7,087 nt of DNA from Betaproteobacteria bacterium (GTDB taxonomy: Bacteria; Pseudomonadota; Gammaproteobacteria; Burkholderiales; Burkholderiaceae_C), in assembly GCA_009923895.1 (NCBI GenBank), contig RFSP01000096.1, positions 1-7,087 on the forward strand. Direction: 5' to 3'. Below, in pieces: positions 1 to 5,759 of the stretch. Numbering within the stretch: the first letter of the stretch is position 1; each line of letters opens with the position of its first letter. Position numbers and translations under genes: made by a program. The notes beneath the pieces were generated by a model, which worked only from the letters and a program-made list of their open reading frames with translations, searched no databases and was not told where the DNA came from.

Positions 1-82
1 TGCGGAAGATCTTCCGCAGGGTTGGGTGGGTCGGTGGTGTCGAAGTCTGCCGCAGCACCCCTTGGTGTCCTGGGCTGATTGA
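1..82 (+). CDS. ispE: 4-diphosphocytidyl-2-C-methyl-D-erythritol kinase, C-terminal end (partial)
   Basis: Only the last 26 codons lie in the window; the reading frame enters in the second base and stops with TGA at 80-82. The visible peptide contains DLPQGW, a W-x-x-R-C-R-S-L stretch and ends HPLVSWAD. As I recall, this Trp/Arg-rich stretch followed by HPL-x-x-W closes betaproteobacterial IspE proteins. IspE phosphorylates CDP-methylerythritol in the cytosolic MEP route to isoprenoid precursors. No kinase motif is visible in this fragment, so the call rests on the tail and on context: ispE directly before tRNA-Gln and prs is a recurring order in Burkholderiales. The tRNA starts 40 bases after the stop with no terminator between, so co-transcription is plausible. 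The alternative frame, open to TGA at 76-78, gives a low-complexity peptide that I do not recognise. Confidence 0.65.
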   Translation, partial: AEDLPQGWVGRWCRSLPQHPLVSWAD

Positions 83-122
83 GATGCGATTTTTGGGGTC
101 TGCCGCAATGCAGGTCCTGTGT

Positions 123-199
123 AGGGGAGTCGCCAAGTTGGTTAAGGCATCGGATTTTGATTCCGACATGCGAGGGTTCGAGTCCTTCCTCCCCTGCCA
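123..199 (+). tRNA. glnT(TTG): tRNA-Gln, anticodon TTG
   Basis: A complete cloverleaf can be folded by eye. The acceptor stem pairs AGGGGAG (123-129) with CTCCCCT (189-195) over seven base pairs. The anticodon stem pairs TCGGA (150-154) with TCCGA (162-166) around the loop TTTTGAT, placing anticodon TTG at 157-159, which reads CAA/CAG glutamine codons. The T arm pairs 172-176 with 184-188 (one G-T pair) around TTCGAGT. Position 196 is the discriminator G and the 3' CCA (197-199) is encoded. Total length is 77 bases. It lies 40 bases after ispE and 18 bases before the prs start codon, with no terminator on either side, so it is probably cut out of a longer transcript. The symbol is descriptive only. 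Confidence 0.97.
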
Positions 200-207
200 A
201 ATCATCT

Positions 208-212
208 AGAGG
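208..212 (+). promoter_or_regulatory. Ribosome binding site of prs
   Basis: AGAGG lies five bases before the ATG at 218. It supports this start over the in-frame ATG five codons downstream. It sits in the short trailer directly behind the tRNA, so it stays with the mRNA once the tRNA 3' end is cut. Confidence 0.6.
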
Positions 213-217
213 CCGAC

Positions 218-1180
218 ATGCTGTTCAACACCATGCTGTTTTCGGGGAATGCCAACCCCGCGCTCGCGCAAGAAATCGCGACTCATCTGGGTGCAGAACT
301 CGGCAAGGCCAAGGTGGGCGCGTTTTCCGATGGCGAAGTCGACATTGAGCTGTACCAAAACGTGCGCGCTCGCGACGTGTTTGTGGTGCAGCCCACCAGC
401 CAGCCCACCAATGAGCACATCATGGAGTTGCTGCTCATGGTGGACGCATTCAAGCGGGCCAGCGCACGTCGAATCACGGCCGTGATTCCCTATTTTGGCT
501 ACGCCCGCCAAGACCGTCGGCCCCGCTCCACGCGGGTGCCCATCAGCGCCAAGGTGGTGGCCAACTTGCTTGAGACCGTGGGCGTGGAGCGTGTGCTCAC
601 CATGGACTTGCACGCCGACCAGATTCAGGGCTTCTTTGACATTCCCGTGGACAACATTTACGCCTCCCCGGTGCTGTTGTCCGATCTCAAAAACAATCAG
701 TATTCCGATTTGGTGGTGGTGTCTCCCGATGTGGGTGGCGTGGTGCGCGCTCGCGCGCTGGCCAAGCAACTGGGTTGCGACTTGGCCATCATCGACAAGC
801 GCCGCCCCAAGGCCAATGTGTCTGAAGTGATGCACGTCATTGGCGAAATTGAAGGCCGCAACTGCGTCATCATGGATGACATGATTGACACCGCCGGCAC
901 CCTGGTGAAAGCCGCCGAGGTGCTCAAGGAGCGAGGCGCTGGCAAGGTTTACGCGTATTGCACGCACCCGGTGTTCTCGGGCCCTGCCATCGAGCGCATC
1001 GCCGCCTCGCAACTCGACGAGGTGGTCATCACCAACACCATTCCACTCACTGACGCTGCCCGGGCCTGCCCCAAGATTCGGCAACTGTCAGTGGCCTTCC
1101 TGTTTGCCGAGACCATCCGCCGCATCTCTGATGGCGAATCGGTCACGTCCCTGTTTGCGGAGCAGAACAACAACTTCTGA
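218..1180 (+). CDS. prs: Ribose-phosphate pyrophosphokinase (PRPP synthetase)
   Basis: Class I PRPP synthetase of 320 residues, a usual length for the family. It transfers pyrophosphate from ATP to ribose 5-phosphate in the cytosol. The product PRPP feeds purine, pyrimidine, NAD, tryptophan and histidine synthesis. Visible signatures are FSDGE (36-40), the ATP-site stretch YARQDRR (95-101), the PRPP synthetase signature from D130 with catalytic-site H132 and the QIQGFFD core (135-141), the flexible-loop KRRP (194-197), and the ribose-phosphate binding loop DDMIDTAGT (220-228). The protein aligns by eye with E. coli Prs along its length with no gap in a key motif. The ATG at 218 has a good ribosome binding site; the ATG at codon 6 is a possible shorter start. 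It lies downstream of tRNA-Gln and upstream of rplY. The his genes on the other strand use its product. Confidence 0.98.
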   Translation: MLFNTMLFSGNANPALAQEIATHLGAELGKAKVGAFSDGEVDIELYQNVRARDVFVVQPTSQPTNEHIMELLLMVDAFKRASARRITAVIPYFGYARQDRRPRSTRVPISAKVVANLLETVGVERVLTMDLHADQIQGFFDIPVDNIYASPVLLSDLKNNQYSDLVVVSPDVGGVVRARALAKQLGCDLAIIDKRRPKANVSEVMHVIGEIEGRNCVIMDDMIDTAGTLVKAAEVLKERGAGKVYAYCTHPVFSGPAIERIAASQLDEVVITNTIPLTDAARACPKIRQLSVAFLFAETIRRISDGESVTSLFAEQNNNF

Positions 1181-1254
1181 TCCGCCAGCCGCCCGCTTCA
1201 TCCGAAGTGGGTGTTGTCCAAGAAGCGCCTGGTCGCGGGTGCTTCATCCATTAC

Positions 1255-1258
1255 GGAG
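1255..1258 (+). promoter_or_regulatory. Ribosome binding site of rplY
   Basis: GGAG with six bases to the ATG at 1265. It decides the start: the frame is open from a GTG at 1211, but the 18 extra residues have no counterpart in L25 proteins, whereas M-K-F at 1265 begins the conserved domain. Confidence 0.7.
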
Positions 1259-1264
1259 TTTGAA

Positions 1265-1912
1265 ATGAAATTTACCGCTTTCGAGCGTGCACAGCAGGGG
1301 ACCGGAGCGAGCCGCCGCCTGCGCAATGCCGGCAAGGTGCCGGGCATCGTTTATGGCTCTGGCACGCCCGCCTTGATTGAGCTCGATCACAACGCGCTGT
1401 ACTTTGCGCTGAAGAAAGAGGCCTTCCACTCGTCCATTCTCGAAATGGAACTGGGCAAGGCCACGCAAAAGGTGCTGCTGCGTGACTTCCAGATGCATCC
1501 TTGGAAGCAGCAAGTGCTGCACGTGGATTTTCAGCGTGTGGACGAATCCACCCGCCTGCGCAAGAAGGTGCCGCTGCACTTCATCGGTGAAGAGAACTCG
1601 CCGGCCGTCAAGACCGACAAGGGCTTGGTGAGTCACGTGCAAACCGAGTTGGAAATCGAGTGCCTTGCTTCTCAATTGCCCGAGTACGTCACCATCGATC
1701 TTTCTGGCTTGGTCAAGGGCCAAACGCTCCATGTGAGCGACCTGAGCTTGCCCGAAGGCATCAAGGCCGTGCGGCATGGCACGCTCAACCCTGTGATCGT
1801 GTCGGTCACCATGGCCAAGGAAGAAGTGGAAGAAGCCCCGGCTGCAGCCCCTGTGGTGGCCGCCGAGAAGGCCCCGGCCAAGAAAAAGGACGAGAAGCAG
1901 AACAAGAAGTGA
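1265..1912 (+). CDS. rplY: 50S ribosomal protein L25, CTC/TL5 general stress type
   Basis: This 215-residue protein is the long, two-domain form of bacterial L25 (E. coli L25 has only the N-terminal domain of about 94 residues). L25 binds 5S rRNA in the central protuberance of the 50S subunit. The N-terminal half carries the family pattern: a G-x-G-A-S-R-R-L-R stretch near residue 15, KVPGIVYG near 28, and HPWKQQVLHVDF near 80. The C-terminal beta domain follows, with a conserved GLVKGQTLHVSDL segment near residue 155. The protein ends in an Ala/Pro/Lys/Glu-rich tail from about residue 190, with a basic finish of the kind often seen in ribosomal proteins. The gene follows prs after 84 bases in which I see no clear promoter, so it may be read from upstream. 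A strong terminator 37 bases beyond the stop ends the transcript. Confidence 0.97.
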   Translation: MKFTAFERAQQGTGASRRLRNAGKVPGIVYGSGTPALIELDHNALYFALKKEAFHSSILEMELGKATQKVLLRDFQMHPWKQQVLHVDFQRVDESTRLRKKVPLHFIGEENSPAVKTDKGLVSHVQTELEIECLASQLPEYVTIDLSGLVKGQTLHVSDLSLPEGIKAVRHGTLNPVIVSVTMAKEEVEEAPAAAPVVAAEKAPAKKKDEKQNKK

Positions 1913-1949
1913 TGCGACGCGGCACCTGCGCCGCTTCGCACCGTTGTCC

Positions 1950-1979
1950 AAGGGCTCGCTGGTCGAGCCCTTTTTTCTT
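1950..1979 (+). terminator. Rho-independent terminator after rplY
   Basis: A perfect nine-base-pair stem (AAGGGCTCG at 1950-1958 with CGAGCCCTT at 1964-1972) and a five-base loop CTGGT run into a T-rich tract (TTTTTTCTT at 1971-1979). This is a textbook intrinsic terminator on the + strand. It separates the prs-rplY transcript from pth and implies that pth needs its own promoter or read-through. Confidence 0.93.
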
Positions 1980-1990
1980 GGATGACCCTT

Positions 1991-2017
1991 TTGCCTACAA
2001 CGGGTCCGCACGATAAT
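1991..2017 (+). promoter_or_regulatory. Candidate promoter of pth
   Basis: A -10-like GATAAT (2012-2017, five of six matches to TATAAT) lies 10 bases before the pth ATG. The best -35-like hexamer is TTGCCT (1991-1996) with a short 15-base spacer. It lies just behind the rplY terminator, where a new promoter is expected. Initiation would fall around 2023-2026, leaving almost no 5' leader. The -10 is good and the -35 weak, so this is tentative. Confidence 0.4.
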
Positions 2018-2027
2018 TCGGCTTCAC

Positions 2028-2687
2028 ATGATTCGCTTACTGGTGGGCCTGGGCAATCCCGGCACGGAATACGAGAGCACGCGTCACAACGCCGGTTTTT
2101 GGTGGGTGGATGCGGCTGCGCAGGTGCTTGGGGGCCGATTGGCGCATGACCGTGCGTATTTCGGTCTGGTGGCCCGCATCAACCGCCCGTCTGGGCCGCT
2201 GTGGCTGCTTGAGCCTCAGACCTATATGAATCTTTCAGGGAAATCGGTGGCGGCGCTGGCCCGGTTCTTCAAGATCCAACCGCAGGAAATTCTGGTGGTG
2301 CATGACGAGCTCGATCTGCTGCCAGGTCAAATCAAGCTCAAGTTGGGCGGCAGCCCCGCTGGACACAACGGGCTGAAAGATATTCATGCGCAACTGGGAT
2401 CGGATCAGATCTGGCGGCTGAAGTTGGGCATTGGACATCCCGGCAACAAGGCCGAGGTGGCGGACTATGTGTTGCGCAAGCCGCCAGCCCAGGAGCGTGA
2501 GGCCATTGAAAAGACCATTCAAACGTCCATGGAGTCATTGGACTTGATGCTGGACGGCGCGATGGACAAAGCGATGATGAAGCTCCACGGCAAGCCGCAA
2601 CGACCCAAGCCACCGAGGCCCGCAGATTTGCCGGCACAGGCTCAAGGCAGATTGCTTCGGCCCGATGGGCCTCGCAATGACGAGTAG
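2028..2687 (+). CDS. pth: Peptidyl-tRNA hydrolase
   Basis: Pth cuts the ester bond of peptidyl-tRNAs that drop off the ribosome, recycling tRNA in the cytosol. The protein starts with the classical L-x-V-G-L-G-N-P-G pattern (N10). It has catalytic H20 within TRHNAG, the N68 motif YMNLSG, D93 in VVHDELD, and N114 in GHNGLKD; these are the residues known to bind or cleave the substrate. At 219 residues it is about 25 longer than E. coli Pth (194). The excess is a Pro/Lys/Arg tail from about residue 190 (KPQRPKPPRP), and its last 12 residues (208-219) are encoded inside a palindromic repeat, so they are probably not functional. No Shine-Dalgarno sequence precedes the ATG, but MIRLLVGLG matches the family start. 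Upstream is the rplY terminator; downstream is the convergent ferredoxin gene. Confidence 0.97.
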   Translation: MIRLLVGLGNPGTEYESTRHNAGFWWVDAAAQVLGGRLAHDRAYFGLVARINRPSGPLWLLEPQTYMNLSGKSVAALARFFKIQPQEILVVHDELDLLPGQIKLKLGGSPAGHNGLKDIHAQLGSDQIWRLKLGIGHPGNKAEVADYVLRKPPAQEREAIEKTIQTSMESLDLMLDGAMDKAMMKLHGKPQRPKPPRPADLPAQAQGRLLRPDGPRNDE

Positions 2688-2746
2688 GGTGGACGTGAGT
2701 GGAGAGAGCGTCATTGCGAGGGCCGCAGGCCCGCGGCCATCTCGCA
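2650..2746. repeat. Paired palindromic (REP/BIME-like) repeat between convergent genes
   Basis: Two arms carry a perfect 13-base inverted repeat, CCTCGCAATGACG (2670-2682) and CGTCATTGCGAGG (2709-2721), 26 bases apart. Each arm also folds on itself. The left arm has ATTGC/GCAAT (2651-2655 with 2674-2678) outside GGCCC-GAT-GGGCC (2659-2671). The right arm has TGCGAG/CTCGCA (2715-2720 with 2741-2746) around GGCCGC/GCGGCC (2721-2726 with 2733-2738), broken only by a two-base bulge. The GCAATGACG and CGTCATTGCGAG ends resemble dispersed palindromic repeats common between genes in many proteobacteria. Its place between the 3' ends of pth and the ferredoxin gene suggests a role in mRNA 3'-end protection or two-way termination, but no T tract follows either arm. 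It overlaps the end of pth. Confidence 0.75.
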
Positions 2747-2756
2747 GGCCAACGAC

Positions 2757-3038
2757 TCAAGTCGTCATGATGCCGAGTGAAGGCTGCGGCGCCGGGCCTG
2801 TGAGCCGTTCGTACTTGGCCTGAAGCTGCTCTTTGGTTTCCACAAATTCCGGGTGGACAGGGATGCAGTTCACTGGACACAACTGCACGCACTGCGGCTC
2901 ATCAAAATGCCCCACGCACTCGGTGCACTTGTGCGGGTCGATCTGGTAGATCTCGGGCCCCATGGAGATGGCCTCGTTGGGGCATTCAGGCTCACACACA
3001 TCGCAATTGATGCATTCGTCGGTGATCCACAGCGCCAT
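2757..3038 (-). CDS. fdx: Alvin-type 2[4Fe-4S] ferredoxin (YfhL-like)
   Basis: A 93-residue low-potential electron carrier of the soluble cytoplasm. The first cluster motif is C9-x2-C12-x2-C15-x3-C19-P. The second is C38-x2-C41-x8-C50-x3-C54-P, with a further C58. The eight-residue spacing between the second and third cysteines of motif two, the extra cysteine and a helical C-terminal extension (about residues 65-85, with LQAKYERLTG) define the Allochromatium vinosum ('Alvin') class, to which E. coli YfhL also belongs. The physiological partner is not evident here. The ATG at 3036-3038 has GGAG eight bases upstream (+ strand 3047-3050). The gene starts 17 bases after the coaD stop, so it is probably the last gene of the same transcript. 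The palindromic repeat lies just past its stop. Confidence 0.95.
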   Translation of the reverse strand: MALWITDECINCDVCEPECPNEAISMGPEIYQIDPHKCTECVGHFDEPQCVQLCPVNCIPVHPEFVETKEQLQAKYERLTGPAPQPSLGIMTT

Positions 3039-3055
3039 GGCGACAACTCCGAAAA

Positions 3056-3559
3056 TCAGGCCGCGGGCTTGGCCACGCGGTCTTTGAGGCGGGCCAGAAC
3101 CTGGGGCGCCACAAACTTGGAGACATCGCCGCCCAGGGAAGCGATTTCGCGCACAAAGGTGCCACTGACGAATTGGAACTGGTCGCTGGGCGTCATGAAC
3201 ACCGTCTCGACATGGGGCATGAGCTGTCGGTTCATGCCAGCCATCTGAAATTCATATTCAAAGTCGCTCACTGCCCGCAGCCCACGCACCACCACCTTGC
3301 CACCGAGGTCGACAACGAAATTGCGCAACAACCCGCTGAAGGCCTGGACTTCGACGTTCGGGTAGGGGGCAGCAATCTCCCTGGCCATTTCCAGTCGCTC
3401 GGCAATGGTGAACATGGTGCGCTTGTGGTGGCCCGCGGCCACGGCCAAAACCAATCGGTCAAAGAGACCTGCCGCTCGACGCATGAGGTCGGCGTGCCCC
3501 AAGGTCATGGGGTCAAAAGTTCCTGGATAGACGGCTATCAGGGGAGCGGAGGCGGTCAC
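3056..3559 (-). CDS. coaD: Phosphopantetheine adenylyltransferase
   Basis: CoaD joins 4'-phosphopantetheine and ATP to dephospho-CoA, the fourth step of coenzyme A synthesis, in the cytosol. It belongs to the HIGH-superfamily nucleotidyltransferases. Counting from the GTG start, the nucleotide-binding stretch YPGTFDPMTLGH spans residues 11-22 with the T-x-G-H motif (19-22). R92 and R95 lie in VRGLR, and the C-terminal motif SGTFVRE spans 132-138. The length is 167 residues (E. coli 159). The frame is open up to 3610, but the extra N-terminal residues are foreign to the family and would overlap rsmD. The GTG at 3557-3559 has GAGGAG eight bases upstream and gives the expected short lead before the first beta strand. 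It follows rsmD after 19 bases and precedes the ferredoxin gene after 17. Confidence 0.95.
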   Translation of the reverse strand: MTASAPLIAVYPGTFDPMTLGHADLMRRAAGLFDRLVLAVAAGHHKRTMFTIAERLEMAREIAAPYPNVEVQAFSGLLRNFVVDLGGKVVVRGLRAVSDFEYEFQMAGMNRQLMPHVETVFMTPSDQFQFVSGTFVREIASLGGDVSKFVAPQVLARLKDRVAKPAA

Positions 3560-3567
3560 GGGATCAT

Positions 3568-3573
3568 CTCCTC
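3568..3573 (-). promoter_or_regulatory. Ribosome binding site of coaD (supports a GTG start)
   Basis: GAGGAG on the - strand, eight bases before the GTG at 3559, is the strongest Shine-Dalgarno sequence in the his-rsmD-coaD-ferredoxin run. An ATG immediately next to it (3567-3565) is out of frame, is too close to be served by it, and reads only three codons before a TGA that overlaps the coaD GTG. Confidence 0.7.
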
Positions 3574-3578
3574 GACAC

Positions 3579-4208
3579 TTAAAGGGGCGCCGGCGAGCGC
3601 TCAGATTCAATGGCCGGCGTCAGTGTAGCCGCGCGCAACAGGTGCGCGTGCACCTGACCGGCTTTCATGTGGCGGAACAGTTCCCAGTCCGCCCCTGCGC
3701 CGCCCCTGCCGTCTGCTTGACTGGTGGGGCTCCACGGCCGAGCGGACTCTAAATAGACCAAGCCCCCCGGGGCCAAAGCCCGTTGGGCGGCGGCCAAAGC
3801 GGGTCGTAACAGGTCACTGTCATACGGAGGATCAAGAAAGATCAGATCCCAAGACTGCGGCTTGGCCCGTTGCAAAGCCGCCACACCGTCCCCGCACTCG
3901 ATTTGCACCGTCTGCGCATCGAGGCGCTCCTTGACGCGCTTCAAGCCAGACACCAAGGCGCCATCGCGGTCGATCATCCACACCTGAGCCGCCCCGCGCG
4001 AGGCCGCCTCAAAACCCAAGGCTCCGGCCCCCGCAAAGGCATCGATGCATCGCCAGCCGGTCAAGTCTTGGCCGAGCCAATTGAAGAGGGTTTCCCGCAC
4101 GCGGTCAGGCGTGGGACGCAGACCAGGGCGATCGACCACGGGCAAGCGGCTGCGCTTCCACAGCCCCCCGATGAGTCGAACTTCGTGGACCTGTCGAGCA
4201 CCCACCAT
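3579..4208 (-). CDS. rsmD: 16S rRNA (guanine(966)-N2)-methyltransferase
   Basis: RsmD methylates N2 of G966 in 16S rRNA during 30S assembly, using S-adenosylmethionine. The protein has 209 residues (E. coli 198). Visible are the N-terminal RNA-contacting part RLIGGLWKRSRLPV (11-24), GLRPTPDRVRETLFNWL (29-45), SAM-binding motif I DAFAGAGALGFEA (56-68), the acidic end of strand two at D80, and the catalytic DPPY motif (126-129) typical of amino-group methyltransferases. The ATG at 4206-4208 comes two bases after the hisF stop with no good Shine-Dalgarno sequence, so translation is probably coupled to hisF. In related bacteria, as I recall, rsmD sits before coaD and the ferredoxin gene as here, but usually behind genes other than hisF. 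Confidence 0.95.
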   Translation of the reverse strand: MVGARQVHEVRLIGGLWKRSRLPVVDRPGLRPTPDRVRETLFNWLGQDLTGWRCIDAFAGAGALGFEAASRGAAQVWMIDRDGALVSGLKRVKERLDAQTVQIECGDGVAALQRAKPQSWDLIFLDPPYDSDLLRPALAAAQRALAPGGLVYLESARPWSPTSQADGRGGAGADWELFRHMKAGQVHAHLLRAATLTPAIESERSPAPL

Positions 4209-4210
4209 CT

Positions 4211-4990
4211 CTACATTCGCACGGCAATGCCGTCGCGGGCCAACAGCGCCTTGGCCTGACCCACCGTGAACTCTCCGTAGTGAAAGATGCTGGCGGCCAA
4301 CACCGCATCGGCGCCCCCCACCCGGATGCCCTCACTCAAATGCTCCAAAGCTCCCACGCCCCCCGAGGCGATGACCGGCACCCCCACCGCATCACTCACC
4401 GCCCGCGTGAGCTGCAAATCAAAGCCCACGCGGGTGCCATCACGGTCCATGCTGGTGAGCAAAATTTCACCGGCGCCGAAGTCGGCCATTTGCCGGGCCC
4501 AGGCCACGGCGTCCAGCCCGGTGTTGCGACGGCCCCCGTGCGTGTAAACGTCCCAGCCCTCGCCTCTTGATTTCAAGTCGTCGCCCACACGGCGCTTGGC
4601 GTCAATGGCCACCACAATGCATTGGGCGCCATACCGCTGCGACGCATCGCGAATGACCTGCGGCTGAGCCACAGCTGCAGAGTTGAAGCTGACCTTGTCC
4701 GCCCCGGCGTTGAGCAAACGACGCACATCTTCCACGGTACGCACCCCACCTCCGACGGTCAGGGGGATGAATACCTGCGAGGCCACCGCCTCAATGATGT
4801 GCAGGATCAAATCCCGGCCGTCGCTGGTGGCCGTGATGTCCAAGAAGGTGAGTTCATCCGCCCCTTGTTCGTTGTACCGAGCCGCAATCTCCACGGGATC
4901 GCCAGCGTCGCGCAGCTCAACGAAATTGACACCCTTGACGACCCGACCCCCGGTGACATCCAGGCAAGGAATGATGCGTTTGGCCAGCAT
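4211..4990 (-). CDS. hisF: Imidazole glycerol phosphate synthase, cyclase subunit
   Basis: HisF is a (beta/alpha)8 barrel that takes ammonia from HisH and converts PRFAR to imidazole glycerol phosphate and AICAR, linking histidine and purine synthesis. The 259-residue length is typical. The two catalytic aspartates are visible: D11 in PCLDV and D130 in AIDAKR. Phosphate-binding loops appear as TVGGGVR (78-84) and ASGGVG near 224-229, and the MDRDGT motif spans 181-186. The ATG at 4988-4990 gives the classical MLAKRIIPCLDV start. The 28 bases after the hisA stop are pyrimidine-rich near the ATG (CCCCCTC) and hold no Shine-Dalgarno sequence. hisH, its partner subunit, lies two genes upstream. 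The next gene is rsmD, two bases on, not hisI or hisE. Confidence 0.98.
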   Translation of the reverse strand: MLAKRIIPCLDVTGGRVVKGVNFVELRDAGDPVEIAARYNEQGADELTFLDITATSDGRDLILHIIEAVASQVFIPLTVGGGVRTVEDVRRLLNAGADKVSFNSAAVAQPQVIRDASQRYGAQCIVVAIDAKRRVGDDLKSRGEGWDVYTHGGRRNTGLDAVAWARQMADFGAGEILLTSMDRDGTRVGFDLQLTRAVSDAVGVPVIASGGVGALEHLSEGIRVGGADAVLAASIFHYGEFTVGQAKALLARDGIAVRM

Positions 4991-5018
4991 GAGGGGGCAG
5001 CATCAACGCCAGGCGGGC

Positions 5019-5759
5019 TCAGGCACCCAGCTCATCGGCACGGGTCTGAGCGGCTGCGAAGTCGAGGTCGCCGGTGTAGATGGAGCGCCCGCAGATCACG
5101 CCCTCCACCCCTTCAGACTCCACGGCGCAAAGCTGCTCGATATCGCTCATGCCTGAGAGACCACCGGAAGCGATGACCGGAATGGTCAGGGCCTGGGCGA
5201 GTTTGACGGTGGCATCGATGTTGATGCCCGTGAGCATGCCGTCGCGGCCGATGTCGGTGTAGATCACGCCTTCCAATCCATAGTCTTGAAACTTGCGTGC
5301 CAAATCCACCACCTCATGCCCTGTGAGCTTGCTCCAACCATCGGTAGCCACCTTGCCGTCTTTGGCATCCAGACCCACGATGACATGGCCTCCAAACGCA
5401 GTGCAGGCATCTTGGAGGAAGCCTGGGTTCTTGACGGCCGCCGTGCCGATGATGATGTAGCTGATGCCGGCGTCAAGATAACGCTCGATGGTGTCGAGAT
5501 CGCGTATGCCGCCTCCGAGTTGCACCGGGATTTCGTCATTGACCTCACGAAGAATGGCCTTGATGGCCCCTTCATTGACTGGCTTGCCCGCAAATGCACC
5601 GTTGAGATCCACCAAATGCAACCTGCGGGCCCCTGCGTCGAGCCACCGCCGGGCCATGGCGGCAGGATCGTCGCCAAATGTGGTGGAGACTGACATGTCC
5701 CCTTGTTGAAGACGGACGCACTTACCGTCCTTGAGGTCGATGGCCGGGATCAGCAGCAT
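5019..5759 (-). CDS. hisA: ProFAR isomerase (HisA)
   Basis: HisA performs the Amadori rearrangement of ProFAR to PRFAR, the substrate of HisF-HisH. Its full name is 1-(5-phosphoribosyl)-5-[(5-phosphoribosylamino)methylideneamino]imidazole-4-carboxamide isomerase. It is a (beta/alpha)8 barrel and, like HisF, is built from two similar half-barrels. The 246-residue length is normal. Catalytic D8 lies in IPAIDLKDG and D131 in GLDAKDG. Phosphate loops are QLGGGIR (80-86) and IASGGLSG towards the C terminus, and the IGRDGML segment is also conserved. The ATG at 5757-5759 gives the expected MLLIPAIDL start. Its Shine-Dalgarno sequence is poor (TTTGAG close to the ATG). The 61-base gap before it, after hisH, is the widest in the - strand run and could hold a weak internal promoter. 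Confidence 0.98.
   Translation of the reverse strand: MLLIPAIDLKDGKCVRLQQGDMSVSTTFGDDPAAMARRWLDAGARRLHLVDLNGAFAGKPVNEGAIKAILREVNDEIPVQLGGGIRDLDTIERYLDAGISYIIIGTAAVKNPGFLQDACTAFGGHVIVGLDAKDGKVATDGWSKLTGHEVVDLARKFQDYGLEGVIYTDIGRDGMLTGINIDATVKLAQALTIPVIASGGLSGMSDIEQLCAVESEGVEGVICGRSIYTGDLDFAAAQTRADELGA

Noticed and set aside
206..1084. A 292-codon open frame on the - strand opposite prs
   Set aside because: It is fully antisense to an unmistakable prs gene, has a His/Gly-rich composition typical of reverse frames in GC-rich genes, and shows no family motif.
1195..1249. Nine-base direct repeat GCTTCATCC (1195-1203 and 1241-1249) before rplY
   Set aside because: It is short, has no dyad symmetry and no link to a promoter or known operator; chance is an adequate explanation.
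1211..1264. N-terminal extension of rplY from a GTG at 1211
   Set aside because: The extra 18 residues are not part of L25, and the ATG at 1265 has a good Shine-Dalgarno sequence at proper distance.
1244..2011. A 255-codon open frame on the - strand opposite rplY
   Set aside because: It covers the rplY coding strand and its terminator, has runs of Leu and Gly arising from the reverse of the Lys/Ala-rich tail, and no recognisable domain.
3556..3567. Three-codon leader reading frame (ATG ATC CCG TGA) whose stop overlaps the coaD GTG
   Set aside because: The purine-rich site abuts the ATG with no spacing, so it cannot serve this ATG well. The arrangement is explained by the coaD ribosome binding site alone.
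3560..3610. Longer coaD start overlapping the end of rsmD
   Set aside because: The added residues precede the conserved first strand without family support, while the GTG at 3559 has GAGGAG at eight bases.
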